Assembly (NCBI RefSeq): GCF_040222815.1
Contig: NZ_JAVKCH010000057.1
Coordinates: 62,001 to 126,000, forward strand
Direction of reading: 5' to 3'
DNA from: Imperialibacter sp040222815
GTDB lineage: Bacteria; Bacteroidota; Bacteroidia; Cytophagales; Cyclobacteriaceae
Length of the DNA stretch: 64,000 bases
The notes under the pieces were generated by a model, which was given only the letters and a program-made list of their open reading frames with translations, was not told where the DNA came from and ran no database searches. Made by a program: the position numbers and the translations under genes. Shown piece after piece: positions 52,104 to 60,372 of this stretch (positions are counted from its first letter, which is position 1; each line of letters starts with the position of its first letter).

Positions 52104-52529
52104 CTAGTTAGAAATGTAGAGGAATGTGCCATCCGACACAGCCCTGTATTCCACCAAGGGATATTTTGCTGGCCCAGCAGTAGGATAGCCGTCAAGGTCG
52201 AAGGTCGATTTGCAGCAAAGGTCTTCCAAGTAAAAACCAGAGCTATTCATATTTACCACTTCACATTCTTTATCTGGCCCGTAGGTACAGATTCGATCCC
52301 ATACCCTATACTCTGATTGAGATTGCCGGTAAACAATCAGACCTTTGTTTCCGCCCGATAAGTACACAAAGCCTCCAACCTGCCGAAGTGATTGATATTG
52401 AATATTGGACAGGTTGATTTCGATGTTAACAATTTTTGGAGGGATATTAGGGCCAGTGTTCGATTCACTGCATTGAGCAAAAATCAACGCCACTGCTAAA
52501 ACTCCAAAGACACTAGCCAGCCTGCTCAA
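52104..52529 (-). CDS. Rieske-like lipoprotein with modified ligand positions
   Basis: 141 aa. A lipoprotein signal ends in FAQC (Cys20). The remainder follows the Rieske 2Fe-2S fold, in particular VWDRICTYGPDKECEV and LCCKSTFDLDGYPTAGPAKYPLVEYRA. The first ligand pair reads C81-T-Y83 (canonical C-x-H) and the second C105-C-K-S108 (canonical C-x-x-H), so both histidines are replaced. Cluster binding is uncertain. It overlaps pheS by 4 nt on the same strand. Confidence 0.72.
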   Translation of the reverse strand: MSRLASVFGVLAVALIFAQCSESNTGPNIPPKIVNIEINLSNIQYQSLRQVGGFVYLSGGNKGLIVYRQSQSEYRVWDRICTYGPDKECEVVNMNSSGFYLEDLCCKSTFDLDGYPTAGPAKYPLVEYRAVSDGTFLYISN

Positions 52530-53548
52530 AGAATGGAGGAAAATTGTTTCAAGAAGCGAACATCATTTTCAGTAAAGAGGCGCAGGTCTCTCACCTGATA
52601 TTTCAACAAGGCCATTCTCTCTATCCCCATTCCAAACGCAAAGCCCGTATATTTCTCTGAGTCAATGCCACAGTTCTCCAGTACATTTGGGTCAACCATT
52701 CCAGAGCCAGCTATCTCCACCCATCCTGTATACTTGCATATGTTACAGCCTTCTCCATTGCAAATAAGACAGGAGATGTCAATCTCTGCACTGGGCTCCG
52801 TGAAGGGAAAATAGGAGGGCCGGAACCTTATTTTGACGTCCTTATGGAACATTTCCTTGGCGAAATGATAGAGCGTGTCTTTCAGGTCCGCAAAGCTCAC
52901 TCCTTCATCAATGTAAAGACCTTCTACCTGGTGAAAAATGCAGTGAGCTCGTGCGGTAATGGCTTCATTCCTAAAAACTCTTCCCGGCATAATAGCCCTG
53001 AAAGGTGGCTTGCCGCTCTCCATCAAGCGCACCTGCACAGAGGAAGTATGAGTCCTTAGCAATACATCAGGATCTTTCTCTATGAAAAACGTATCCTGCA
53101 TTTCCCTTGCAGGATGGTTTTCAGGAAAGTTAAGTGCAGTGAAGTTATACCAATCAGTTTCTATCTCAGGTCCATCGGCTACCGAAAACCCTATTCGTTC
53201 GAAAATCTCTATGATTCTTGCTCTGAGGGCGGTCAAAGGGTGAATACCTCCTATTTGGTCAGTTGCGGCCGGAAGTGTTAAATCCTTTGTTTCTGTGGTT
53301 GCCTCTCTACTCTCTTCCAGTCCAGACGCCAGCTCCTTGAAACGATCCTGTACCAGCATTTTCAGTTGATTGAGAGCAGCTCCATAATCTTTCTTTTGAG
53401 CTGGCGGGACATCCTTGAAGGCATCGAACAAATCTGTAAGAACGCTCTTTCTGCTGACAAACTTCATCCTGAAAGATTCAAGATCAGTCTCCTTCTCAGC
53501 AACAAACTTCCGCACCTCCTCCTTTAACTCTTCAATTCGCTCAATCAT
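52526..53548 (-). CDS. pheS: Phenylalanyl-tRNA synthetase alpha subunit
   Basis: 340 aa, class II synthetase. The N-terminal coiled coil (about 1-85) binds tRNA; the catalytic core has motif 2 FRNEAITARAHCIFHQVEGLYID, FRPSYFPFTEPSAEID and motif 3 GFAFGMGIERMALLKYQVRDLR. It works as alpha2beta2 with PheT, whose gene is not adjacent. The downstream Rieske-like gene overlaps by 4 nt, so it is likely co-transcribed. Confidence 0.97.
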   Translation of the reverse strand: MIERIEELKEEVRKFVAEKETDLESFRMKFVSRKSVLTDLFDAFKDVPPAQKKDYGAALNQLKMLVQDRFKELASGLEESREATTETKDLTLPAATDQIGGIHPLTALRARIIEIFERIGFSVADGPEIETDWYNFTALNFPENHPAREMQDTFFIEKDPDVLLRTHTSSVQVRLMESGKPPFRAIMPGRVFRNEAITARAHCIFHQVEGLYIDEGVSFADLKDTLYHFAKEMFHKDVKIRFRPSYFPFTEPSAEIDISCLICNGEGCNICKYTGWVEIAGSGMVDPNVLENCGIDSEKYTGFAFGMGIERMALLKYQVRDLRLFTENDVRFLKQFSSIL

Positions 53549-53622
53549 GAAAGAAATTTTTTACAAAAGTAAGCAACTCGCCCCTTAATCAAAATGCTAG
53601 TTGCAGCCGACCAAGAGCCAAA

Positions 53623-54588
53623 CTAAAGCCGTATGTTTTTCGAGCTATATATTCTATGAAACTCTTCGTAAACACTTCTTATTCCTTGTTCCAAAGTAAT
53701 AGTTGGCTTGAAACCCATCGCCGAGAGACGGGATGTGTCCATGAGCTTTCTTGGTGTCCCATCGGGCTTTGATGTGTCGAACTTTAAGGTTCCCTGAAAG
53801 CCAACAATATCTTTTATTAACAGCCCCAGGTCTTTTATGCTAATATCCTCTCCCCAACCGATATTCAAAAATGACGGATTCTTTGAATGTGGCTTGGCAT
53901 CGAATTTATCCATCAGATAAATACACGCTTCAGCCATGTCGTCGACATGAAGAAACTCCCTTTTGGGAGAACCGGTACCCCACACCTCCACCTCACTGGC
54001 GCCACTTATCTTTGCATCATGAAATTTTCTAATGAGCGCAGGCAGCACGTGCGAATTTTTCAGATCATAATTGTCGTTCGGTCCATATAGGTTGGTAGGC
54101 ATTACCGATACAAAATTACAACCGTATTGATCTCTGTAGGCCTCACACATTTTGATGCCAGCAATCTTAGCTATCGCATAGGGTTCGTTTGTCTCTTCCA
54201 ACAAGCCTGTGAGCAAATAGTCTTCTTTAAGCGGCTGTGGGGCAAGTTTCGGGTAAATACAAGAAGAGCCAAGGAACATCAATTTAGTCGATTGATATTT
54301 CCAGGCCGAGTGAATGACATTGTTCTGAATCATCAGGTTGTCATGTAGAAATTCTGCCCGATAAGTGTTGTTGGCATTGATTCCTCCGACCTTAGCAGCG
54401 GCCAGAAAGACATAATCTGGTTTTTCAGCCTCGAACAGGCTTTCCACATCAGTTTGGCGACGCAAATCACATTCCGACGAAGCTTTCAATACAAGATTCG
54501 AGAAACCACGCTTCTGCAAACCCCTTAAAATAGCAGAGCCGACCATTCCCCTATGGCCGGCAATAAACACTTTTGATTCTTTATGCAC
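53623..54588 (-). CDS. fcl: GDP-L-fucose synthase
   Basis: 321 aa, short-chain dehydrogenase fold. NADP motif VFIAGHRGMVGSAILRGL, catalytic Y-x-x-x-K in NEPYAIAKIAGIKM, SSCIYPKLAPQP and LMDTSRLSAMGFKPTITLEQGI are diagnostic. It converts GDP-4-keto-6-deoxymannose to GDP-L-fucose. The gmd gene for the preceding step is not in the window. Third in an exopolysaccharide cluster on the minus strand, 25 nt after the glycosylphosphotransferase stop. Confidence 0.95.
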   Translation of the reverse strand: MHKESKVFIAGHRGMVGSAILRGLQKRGFSNLVLKASSECDLRRQTDVESLFEAEKPDYVFLAAAKVGGINANNTYRAEFLHDNLMIQNNVIHSAWKYQSTKLMFLGSSCIYPKLAPQPLKEDYLLTGLLEETNEPYAIAKIAGIKMCEAYRDQYGCNFVSVMPTNLYGPNDNYDLKNSHVLPALIRKFHDAKISGASEVEVWGTGSPKREFLHVDDMAEACIYLMDKFDAKPHSKNPSFLNIGWGEDISIKDLGLLIKDIVGFQGTLKFDTSKPDGTPRKLMDTSRLSAMGFKPTITLEQGIRSVYEEFHRIYSSKNIRL

Positions 54589-54613
54589 TTGCTAGAACAT
54601 TTTAAAGACCATT

Positions 54614-55999
54614 CTAATAGGCATTTTCCCTATTGAATACTATTGAATAAACAGTCAAAACTATGATTTTCAAGTCAAGAATAAAAGACCAATTCTGAAG
54701 ATAGAACCTGTCCAGTTTCACCCGTGAGCTCATTTGATGGAACTTTTGTATCTCGCCTCTATACCCCATAGCCTGAGCCAGCCCAGTGATACCAGGCTTC
54801 GAGGCATGACGCTGAGTGAATTTGTGCACTCGGTTTTGATAAGACTCGTTTAGCGGAATTGGGTGGGGTCTTGGCCCAACTATCGACATATTACCTATGA
54901 GGACATTTAAGAACTGTGGGATTTCATCAAGGCTTGTCCTTCTGAGGAACGTGCCAACTCTTGTAATTCTTGGATCGTTTCTCGATGCCCATTTGGTGTC
55001 TGCCACATTGTTGATCACCATCGTCCTGAACTTGTAGCATACAAATGGTGAATTTCCCTTGCCATGACGAAGTTGCCTGAAAAAGACCGGGCCTGAGGAC
55101 TCAAGCTTAATCAGTAGCCCAAGTATCGGATATAGCCAGCTTAGCACAAAAACCACAACAAACAGCGAAAAGACAATGTCAAAAGTTCTTTTTACAACAC
55201 GATTCAAGATGCCATCCAGGGGCAGGTCGTTAATATCGACTATTGAGATGTCATCAAACCTGGTAAGGGAGTAGGTCTTAAAAAGTTCGGTGTTGAACTG
55301 TGGAATTAACTTAACCTTTTTCAGTTGTGCATCGGCTACATTAACGATTTGGCTGAGAGCAAACCGGTTAACGCTTTCACTTACATAGATAAACTCAGTA
55401 TCATCAATACCATTTCTGATAAAGTCGTCAATCCCACCAAGAATGGGAATACCATCTCTTTGAGAGAGCCCCGAATATGCATCATCATAAAATCCGACGC
55501 ACCGTATTCCGTACTCAGGCTTTCTCTTAAACAAATTATAAAGTCGCACTCCTTGCTGGTCGAAGCCAATAATAATGGCGCTTCTAACGTTGCCTCCAAA
55601 CTTCCGATATTTATTAAGCGTTATGTGAACTAGCACTCTATAGAAGCCGACCGCAACAAATAGCTGAATGAAAATAAGAACTAAAAATTCCCGGCTCAGC
55701 TCGTATGCTTCAAACAAAACCCAGAAGAACGATATTAGTGAGAGAGAAATGAAGAGCGTAAAAAAAGCTCGCTTCAGCGTCACATAATAGTTTGTAGATC
55801 GGCCAATTTTAAAGTCCTCCGCCACAACAGAAACAGAGAGCCATATGCCCAGGTAAAACCCAAAAGCCCAACGGTACACTGGCGCAAGCTCAAGGTTGTT
55901 ATTAATAATGTAATAGGAAAGCAGGAACGGAATGGATATTATAACGAGCTCTCCAAATATGAAAAGTGCTGGAAATAGTTTGTAAAACCTTTTAGGCAT
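54614..55999 (-). CDS. Exopolysaccharide polyprenyl glycosylphosphotransferase (WcaJ/PglC superfamily)
   Basis: 461 aa. Four to five membrane helices (about 10-135), a CoA-binding-like Rossmann middle (RSAIIIGFDQQGVRLYNLF), a further helix (FDIVFSLFVVVFVLSW) and the C-terminal sugar transferase domain with RTSLDEIPQFLNVLIGNMSIVGPRPH and GITGLAQAMGYRG. It transfers the first sugar-phosphate to undecaprenyl phosphate to begin extracellular polysaccharide repeat synthesis. It lies between fcl and the WecA-type gene (25 nt each side). Confidence 0.93.
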   Translation of the reverse strand: MPKRFYKLFPALFIFGELVIISIPFLLSYYIINNNLELAPVYRWAFGFYLGIWLSVSVVAEDFKIGRSTNYYVTLKRAFFTLFISLSLISFFWVLFEAYELSREFLVLIFIQLFVAVGFYRVLVHITLNKYRKFGGNVRSAIIIGFDQQGVRLYNLFKRKPEYGIRCVGFYDDAYSGLSQRDGIPILGGIDDFIRNGIDDTEFIYVSESVNRFALSQIVNVADAQLKKVKLIPQFNTELFKTYSLTRFDDISIVDINDLPLDGILNRVVKRTFDIVFSLFVVVFVLSWLYPILGLLIKLESSGPVFFRQLRHGKGNSPFVCYKFRTMVINNVADTKWASRNDPRITRVGTFLRRTSLDEIPQFLNVLIGNMSIVGPRPHPIPLNESYQNRVHKFTQRHASKPGITGLAQAMGYRGEIQKFHQMSSRVKLDRFYLQNWSFILDLKIIVLTVYSIVFNRENAY

Positions 56000-56023
56000 T
56001 TCAAAATGCGTTACAGAGTAAAA

Positions 56024-57187
56024 TTAATTCTGCAAAATGTTTTCGGTCTCAATAAGGGTCTTTTCTACAATAGGGTGATTAGTAGGTACTTTGGCTCCAG
56101 GGGATTTTTTATTGACCAGTAATTTAGGGCTTTTTCTGACTTTATTTTTTACCGACCGCAAAACAAGATAGTCTAACGTAAGTCCGAGAAAAATGGCTGT
56201 ACCAATTACAATGGGAAGCATCATCAAGTCTGAATAGCTTTTTCCAGCGATAGCAATCGCCACGAACAACAAGTTAACAGACGTCAATATAAGTGTGATA
56301 TGTCGATGCTCAAACCCCATCCGCATAATGAAATGGTGTACGTGACTCTTATCAGGCGAAAGCGGAGACTTTCCTTTTTTCACCCTTTTCACAAAAATAC
56401 GGGCGGTGTCAAAAATAGGTAAAATCATTACCGCCACTCCTGTGGCCACCGAACCACTGAACTTTATTGGAGAGCTCGCATCAAGAGCGTAATTGCTTTC
56501 GATAAATAAAACGGCGAAAGATGCCAGTAGCAAACCAATTGCCAAAGCTCCGGTATCTCCCATAAAAATCTTTGCGGGCGACCAGTTAAACATCAAGAAA
56601 CCCACTATGCCACCGGCGAACGTAGCAGCTATGGCTGCATACAGATGCTGATCGTTCAGTTCAAACCATGTTCCAAAAAAGGTCAACGCTAAAAGGCTGC
56701 ACATACCCGCCAGCCCATCAACACCGTCTATAAGGTTAAAAGCGTTGGTTAACACTATAACTGTAAATAGGGAGACTGGTATACCTACAAATACGGGTAA
56801 CTCGTATACACCAAAAAGTCCGTACAACGAAGTGAGCTGAACCCCACCATAGACAACTACAAGCAGTGCCGCAGCCAGCTGACCTACCAGCTTATGAAAT
56901 GCTGAAAGGTTAACAAGATCGTCCCTGAGGCCGACAATAAACATGATAGTAACAGCAAATAGAATACTACGGCTTTGATTCAACTCCCCAAGGGTAAACC
57001 AAAGCAAAACGGCAAAAAACACACCAATCATGATTGGTATTCCGCCCATTGAAGGAGTGCTTGCTTTGTGTATTTTCCTTCCCCCTGGCGTATCGGTAAT
57101 CCTGTTCCTTACGAAAAAATAGATAACCGCCGGAGTAAGTATGAAACAAATCAAAAAAGACGTAAGTGCAAAAAGTATCTTTTCCAT
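56024..57187 (-). CDS. WecA/MraY-family undecaprenyl-phosphate N-acetylhexosamine-1-phosphate transferase
   Basis: 387 aa from MEKILFALTSFLI; 14 further codons upstream are open but not membrane-like. About ten to eleven helices. Signatures are RKIHKASTPSMGGIPIMIG, FNLIDGVDGLAGMCSL, ILMGDTGAL-like KIFMGDTGALAIGLLLA and KSHVHHFIMRMGFEHRH. It likely makes undecaprenyl-PP-GlcNAc for polysaccharide assembly. The presence of two initiating transferases in one cluster suggests two lipid-linked pathways or alternatives. It is the first gene of the cluster. Confidence 0.92.
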   Translation of the reverse strand: MEKILFALTSFLICFILTPAVIYFFVRNRITDTPGGRKIHKASTPSMGGIPIMIGVFFAVLLWFTLGELNQSRSILFAVTIMFIVGLRDDLVNLSAFHKLVGQLAAALLVVVYGGVQLTSLYGLFGVYELPVFVGIPVSLFTVIVLTNAFNLIDGVDGLAGMCSLLALTFFGTWFELNDQHLYAAIAATFAGGIVGFLMFNWSPAKIFMGDTGALAIGLLLASFAVLFIESNYALDASSPIKFSGSVATGVAVMILPIFDTARIFVKRVKKGKSPLSPDKSHVHHFIMRMGFEHRHITLILTSVNLLFVAIAIAGKSYSDLMMLPIVIGTAIFLGLTLDYLVLRSVKNKVRKSPKLLVNKKSPGAKVPTNHPIVEKTLIETENILQN

Positions 57188-57290
57188 ATCGAAATTCGGA
57201 TGACAAAGATAGTCCTTATCAATTGACATGCCAATTTATGCGTCCTAAATATTCCCAGTCAAAATGTGAATTTTTCAAACTTAACGCCGG

Positions 57291-57312
57291 TTGTTAGTAA
57301 ATTAACTAACAA
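57291..57312. repeat. 8-bp inverted repeat upstream of the exopolysaccharide genes
   Basis: TTGTTAGT (57291-57298) and ACTAACAA (57305-57312) flank the AT-rich 6-base centre AAATTA, about 105 bp upstream of the WecA-type start. It could be an operator; it lacks a T-tract, so it is not a clear terminator for the upstream methyltransferase. Confidence 0.45.
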
Positions 57313-57456
57313 AATCCTGTAGGAAATAGATTGATGTGTTCTTTTCCAGAAATTTTAGGCCGCACTGTATTGCCTGTGGAGATGGGCAAGTGGAGCCGGT
57401 GGGCTCTAATTTTGTTGTCGCCATACCGCTCAAGGCAAATAGAACACAGGCTGAAC

Positions 57457-58152
57457 CTATTGATTTTTAAGTCTATGCTCAATGAATCTGACAAGCGCCA
57501 GCATCAGCCTGGTATCCTCCGCATCAGCAGTCATCAGTCGGTCTTTTAGCCGGTTGTAAAGACTGGGCTGGCGGGGCACGTCAAGGTCACTAAGCACTTT
57601 CTGGGCTTTTTCTTTCAGGGCTTTTTGAGCACCTTCTTCCGCCTCCTGCTTTGGTGGTTTCGCTTTGCTACTAAAGGAGGCTTTCGAAAGCTCCCAGGCA
57701 TAAATAAGGACACTTTGGGCCAAGTTTAGGGAGGGGTGCGGGGCCGCAAGCGGAATACTACTAATCAGATCACACATGCCGATTTCTTCCTTTGTTAAAC
57801 CGTCTCGCTCGCTACCAAAAACAATTGCTACATCGTTGATTGTTGTGCCTTTTTCTTGGAGAAGATTGCCGATTTTTTCCGGCGAATGATAGTCGTGTCT
57901 CCCAAGTCTTTTCTTGGCTGTGGTGGCTATGCTCAGGTCAATATCGCTCAATGCATCTGCCAGCGATGGATAGACTACTGCATTTTCCAGGATATCATGT
58001 GAGCCGTAGGCTGTTTTCCTGGCCTGTTGCGAAAGGTGATCTGTTGGATTAACCAGCCTGAGACTGCCAAATCCCATTGTATTGATGGCACGGGAGGCAA
58101 ACCCGATGTTTTCAGAAACAGCCGGATGGCTGAGAACGAAGTGGATGGTCAT
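57457..58152 (-). CDS. TrmJ-type SPOUT RNA 2'-O-methyltransferase
   Basis: 231 aa. The SPOUT domain begins IHFVLSHPAVSENIGFASRAINTMGFGSLRLVNP and holds the SAM-knot motifs VAIVFGSERDGLTKEEI and IPLAAPHPSLNLAQSVLIYAWEL. This is the TrmJ arrangement (tRNA nucleotide 32), with a basic C-terminal extension of about 70 residues. Cytoplasmic. The 227-nt spacer behind it contains the inverted repeat and the start region of the polysaccharide cluster. Confidence 0.9.
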   Translation of the reverse strand: MTIHFVLSHPAVSENIGFASRAINTMGFGSLRLVNPTDHLSQQARKTAYGSHDILENAVVYPSLADALSDIDLSIATTAKKRLGRHDYHSPEKIGNLLQEKGTTINDVAIVFGSERDGLTKEEIGMCDLISSIPLAAPHPSLNLAQSVLIYAWELSKASFSSKAKPPKQEAEEGAQKALKEKAQKVLSDLDVPRQPSLYNRLKDRLMTADAEDTRLMLALVRFIEHRLKNQ

Positions 58153-58193
58153 AGGTGCACCAAATTCCGGGAATCATTGATGGTGGTCAATAT

Positions 58194-58673
58194 TTAGTTC
58201 ATTCTTACCCAGTCATCTTCGTGATTGTGGCTTGCCACTGGCGTATACTTCACCCACTCGGTGTGGTATACTTCGCCGTCACGGTGAATTCGGATGAGTG
58301 TGTCGCCGGAGGTGAAACTGAACCTGTCGTGTCCATGATCAACGTCAGTTTGCATAGAGGAATAGATGATATGCAAAGTGCTGTCGGTTTCTACCGCCCT
58401 TCCGAGATACTGTTCAACCCAAAAGTTTGCATCGCTGTCGTCATCTTCCTGTTGTCCTTTTAAGATGACAGAGTAATGATGCTCCTCATCCGGTCTGCGG
58501 GGCTTTCTTAAAATCAAGTCGTGGGTATACGTGATATGATGACCTTCGTCGGATTCGTATTTTTCCAGATACTCATACTTAGAACCCCAGTTGTGCTTGG
58601 GATACCTGCCACTACAGGCCGCAAAAAATGTTACAATGAAAAATACCAGCCCTAGTTTAACAATAGCTTTCAT
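58194..58673 (-). CDS. Hypothetical lipoprotein, Asp/His-rich
   Basis: 159 aa. A clear lipoprotein signal MKAIVKLGLVFFIVTFFAAC (Cys20) starts a soluble mature part rich in His, Asp and Glu (ESDEGHHITYTHD, DEEHHYSVILKG, DVDHGHDRF, SHNHEDDW), a metal-binding-like composition. I do not recognise the family. It is 41 nt upstream of the TrmJ-type gene on the same strand. Confidence 0.78.
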   Translation of the reverse strand: MKAIVKLGLVFFIVTFFAACSGRYPKHNWGSKYEYLEKYESDEGHHITYTHDLILRKPRRPDEEHHYSVILKGQQEDDDSDANFWVEQYLGRAVETDSTLHIIYSSMQTDVDHGHDRFSFTSGDTLIRIHRDGEVYHTEWVKYTPVASHNHEDDWVRMN

Positions 58674-59058
58674 AAGTCGAGGTCATTGATGCTTGTTAGA
58701 ATACCTGTGAAAATTAAGAGTAATTGTGGGCTATTACAAATAAGGTGGTCGATATGAACAAGGCGGAATCAAGCTGAACAAAAAAAGACCACTCATTGAG
58801 AGTAGTCCTTTTTCACTTCTAACCTGTGAGCTTATGTGTAAAATCTACGAGTCAAGGTTGATGTTGAGCCCATTTCAAATACACATTACAATGTTACGTA
58901 TAGCCCATCCCGGATACATACCTGTTTTTAGGTATTTTTCTAACTTATATCAGTTTAGTACTATTTGTCCGCTATACCTTGGCTCAAGAACCATCTCCTC
59001 TTCCTAAAGAGTCACCCGGTTAGCGGTTCTTATTGTCAGTTTGCTATTTTTGAGACTT
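58674..59058. other. Divergent intergenic region, contains one terminator-like hairpin
   Basis: 385 bp between the lipoprotein (minus) and the permease (plus). The only structure I see is the T-flanked hairpin at 58781-58813. No tRNA or convincing small coding frame is visible. Confidence 0.5.
58781..58813. terminator. Bidirectional terminator-like hairpin in a divergent spacer
   Basis: GACCACTC (58787-58794) and GAGTAGTC (58800-58807) form an 8-bp stem with one C/A mismatch and loop ATTGA, with A-run before and CTTTTT after. It would work on either strand, but neither neighbouring gene ends here, so it may end an unannotated small RNA. Confidence 0.55.
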
Positions 59059-60372
59059 ATGCTGCGATACCTGATTGTACGGTTACTTTCTGCATTCCCC
59101 GCACTACTCCTTGGACTGATTGGGCTTTTTGTCTTCAGGGTTTTGCCGTCGCAGTCGGTGTGGGAGGAGAGGATTGACCTTCTGGCATTGGAAGGAGGCA
59201 GCTATAACACACTAAGAATCCAACAGGAAAAAAAAAGGATAAGGAAAGAGCTTGGTCTTGACCTCCCGGTGTTTTATCTGTCCTTGCGATCTGCAGCGTT
59301 GCCAGCAGCCCTGCCTCTTGACATGCCGGATGTGCAAAAGGAATGGGTCAGGAGCATTTGTTTACTTACAGGTCAGCCAGAAAGGGTTCTGCAACTGGCA
59401 GCAGCTTTGCAGGCTAAAAATTTCTCTGCATGGGTGCCTGACAATACCAAATTGCAGTGGCAAAGTGTGCGAACCTGGGTTTTAGGCAATGAGGTGGCTG
59501 CATCATCCGAAATTCTTTCGCAGGTAGATGAGTTGGAAGCTTCGTCCCAGCAGTGGAGAGCTTATGTGCCAGCATTGTACTGGAATGGTTCAGGCAATCA
59601 GTTTCATCTGTGGTTTTCTCAGCTTTTACATGGAGACCTGGGAGTGAGCTGGAAAAACCGGGAAAGGGTGTTTGACGTCATCAGCCGGGCGCTTTCCAAC
59701 ACTATTGTGTTCACAGTGCCTGCTATTATTCTGATTTTTCTTTCTGCCTACTGGCTGGTGATTGGGATGTCGCACCTCGGGCCCAGGACCAAAGCATTGG
59801 CGGATCAGGTCATTTATTTCTTTGACCTGGTTCCCCTTTTCGGTTGGGCGCTTTTGGCGATGATTCTGTTTGCCAGTGGAACGGTTTTCTCCTGGTTTCC
59901 GTCACATATTTCGGCCAGCTCACTCAATAGCTTTTCTTTTTGGTCGAGGAGTTTCTGGCCTTATGTGCTCCCGGTGGCCATTCTTTGGATAAGCACATTG
60001 CCTTATATCACCAAGCACATCGACAATGCCTTTCAAACGTCTGCCGACCTTCCGTTTGTGTTTATGGCCAGAGCAAGAGGTCTTAGCGAGCATGTCATCA
60101 AAAAGAGATATAGACTCAGGTATAGTTTATTGCCTGCTATTACGCTATTCGGGGAGTATTTGCTGGCCGTGGTAAGTGGCGCATTGGTGGTTGAGGTGCT
60201 ATTCTCCATTCAGGGCATTGGCATGCTGCTCACACAGTCGGTTGGTGCCCAGGACTATCCCGTTGTCACCGGAATTATTCTGCTGTTGATTTTGGTCAGG
60301 ATGCTATCCTACTTAATTACCGATCTCTTGTACTATTGGTTTGATCCCAGAATAAGGCTGTCCAACCAATGA
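59059..60372 (+). CDS. Dpp/Opp-type ABC transporter permease (DppB family)
   Basis: 437 aa from the ATG at 59059 (a TTG at 59041 is also open). One helix at the N-terminus is followed by a ~150-residue non-membrane region (about 40-195) far longer than in ordinary DppB, then GDLGVSWKNRERVFDVISRALSNT and five further helices. The permease EAA-like motif appears in FVFMARARGLSEHVIKKRYRLRYSLLPAITLFGEYLL. It couples with the downstream DppC-type gene by a 4-nt overlap (ATGA). No solute-binding protein or ATPase gene follows in the window. Confidence 0.9.
   Translation: MLRYLIVRLLSAFPALLLGLIGLFVFRVLPSQSVWEERIDLLALEGGSYNTLRIQQEKKRIRKELGLDLPVFYLSLRSAALPAALPLDMPDVQKEWVRSICLLTGQPERVLQLAAALQAKNFSAWVPDNTKLQWQSVRTWVLGNEVAASSEILSQVDELEASSQQWRAYVPALYWNGSGNQFHLWFSQLLHGDLGVSWKNRERVFDVISRALSNTIVFTVPAIILIFLSAYWLVIGMSHLGPRTKALADQVIYFFDLVPLFGWALLAMILFASGTVFSWFPSHISASSLNSFSFWSRSFWPYVLPVAILWISTLPYITKHIDNAFQTSADLPFVFMARARGLSEHVIKKRYRLRYSLLPAITLFGEYLLAVVSGALVVEVLFSIQGIGMLLTQSVGAQDYPVVTGIILLLILVRMLSYLITDLLYYWFDPRIRLSNQ

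Noticed and set aside
57331..57549. 72-codon plus-strand frame at the 3' end of the TrmJ-type gene
   Set aside because: Mostly antisense to the methyltransferase, with no family likeness.
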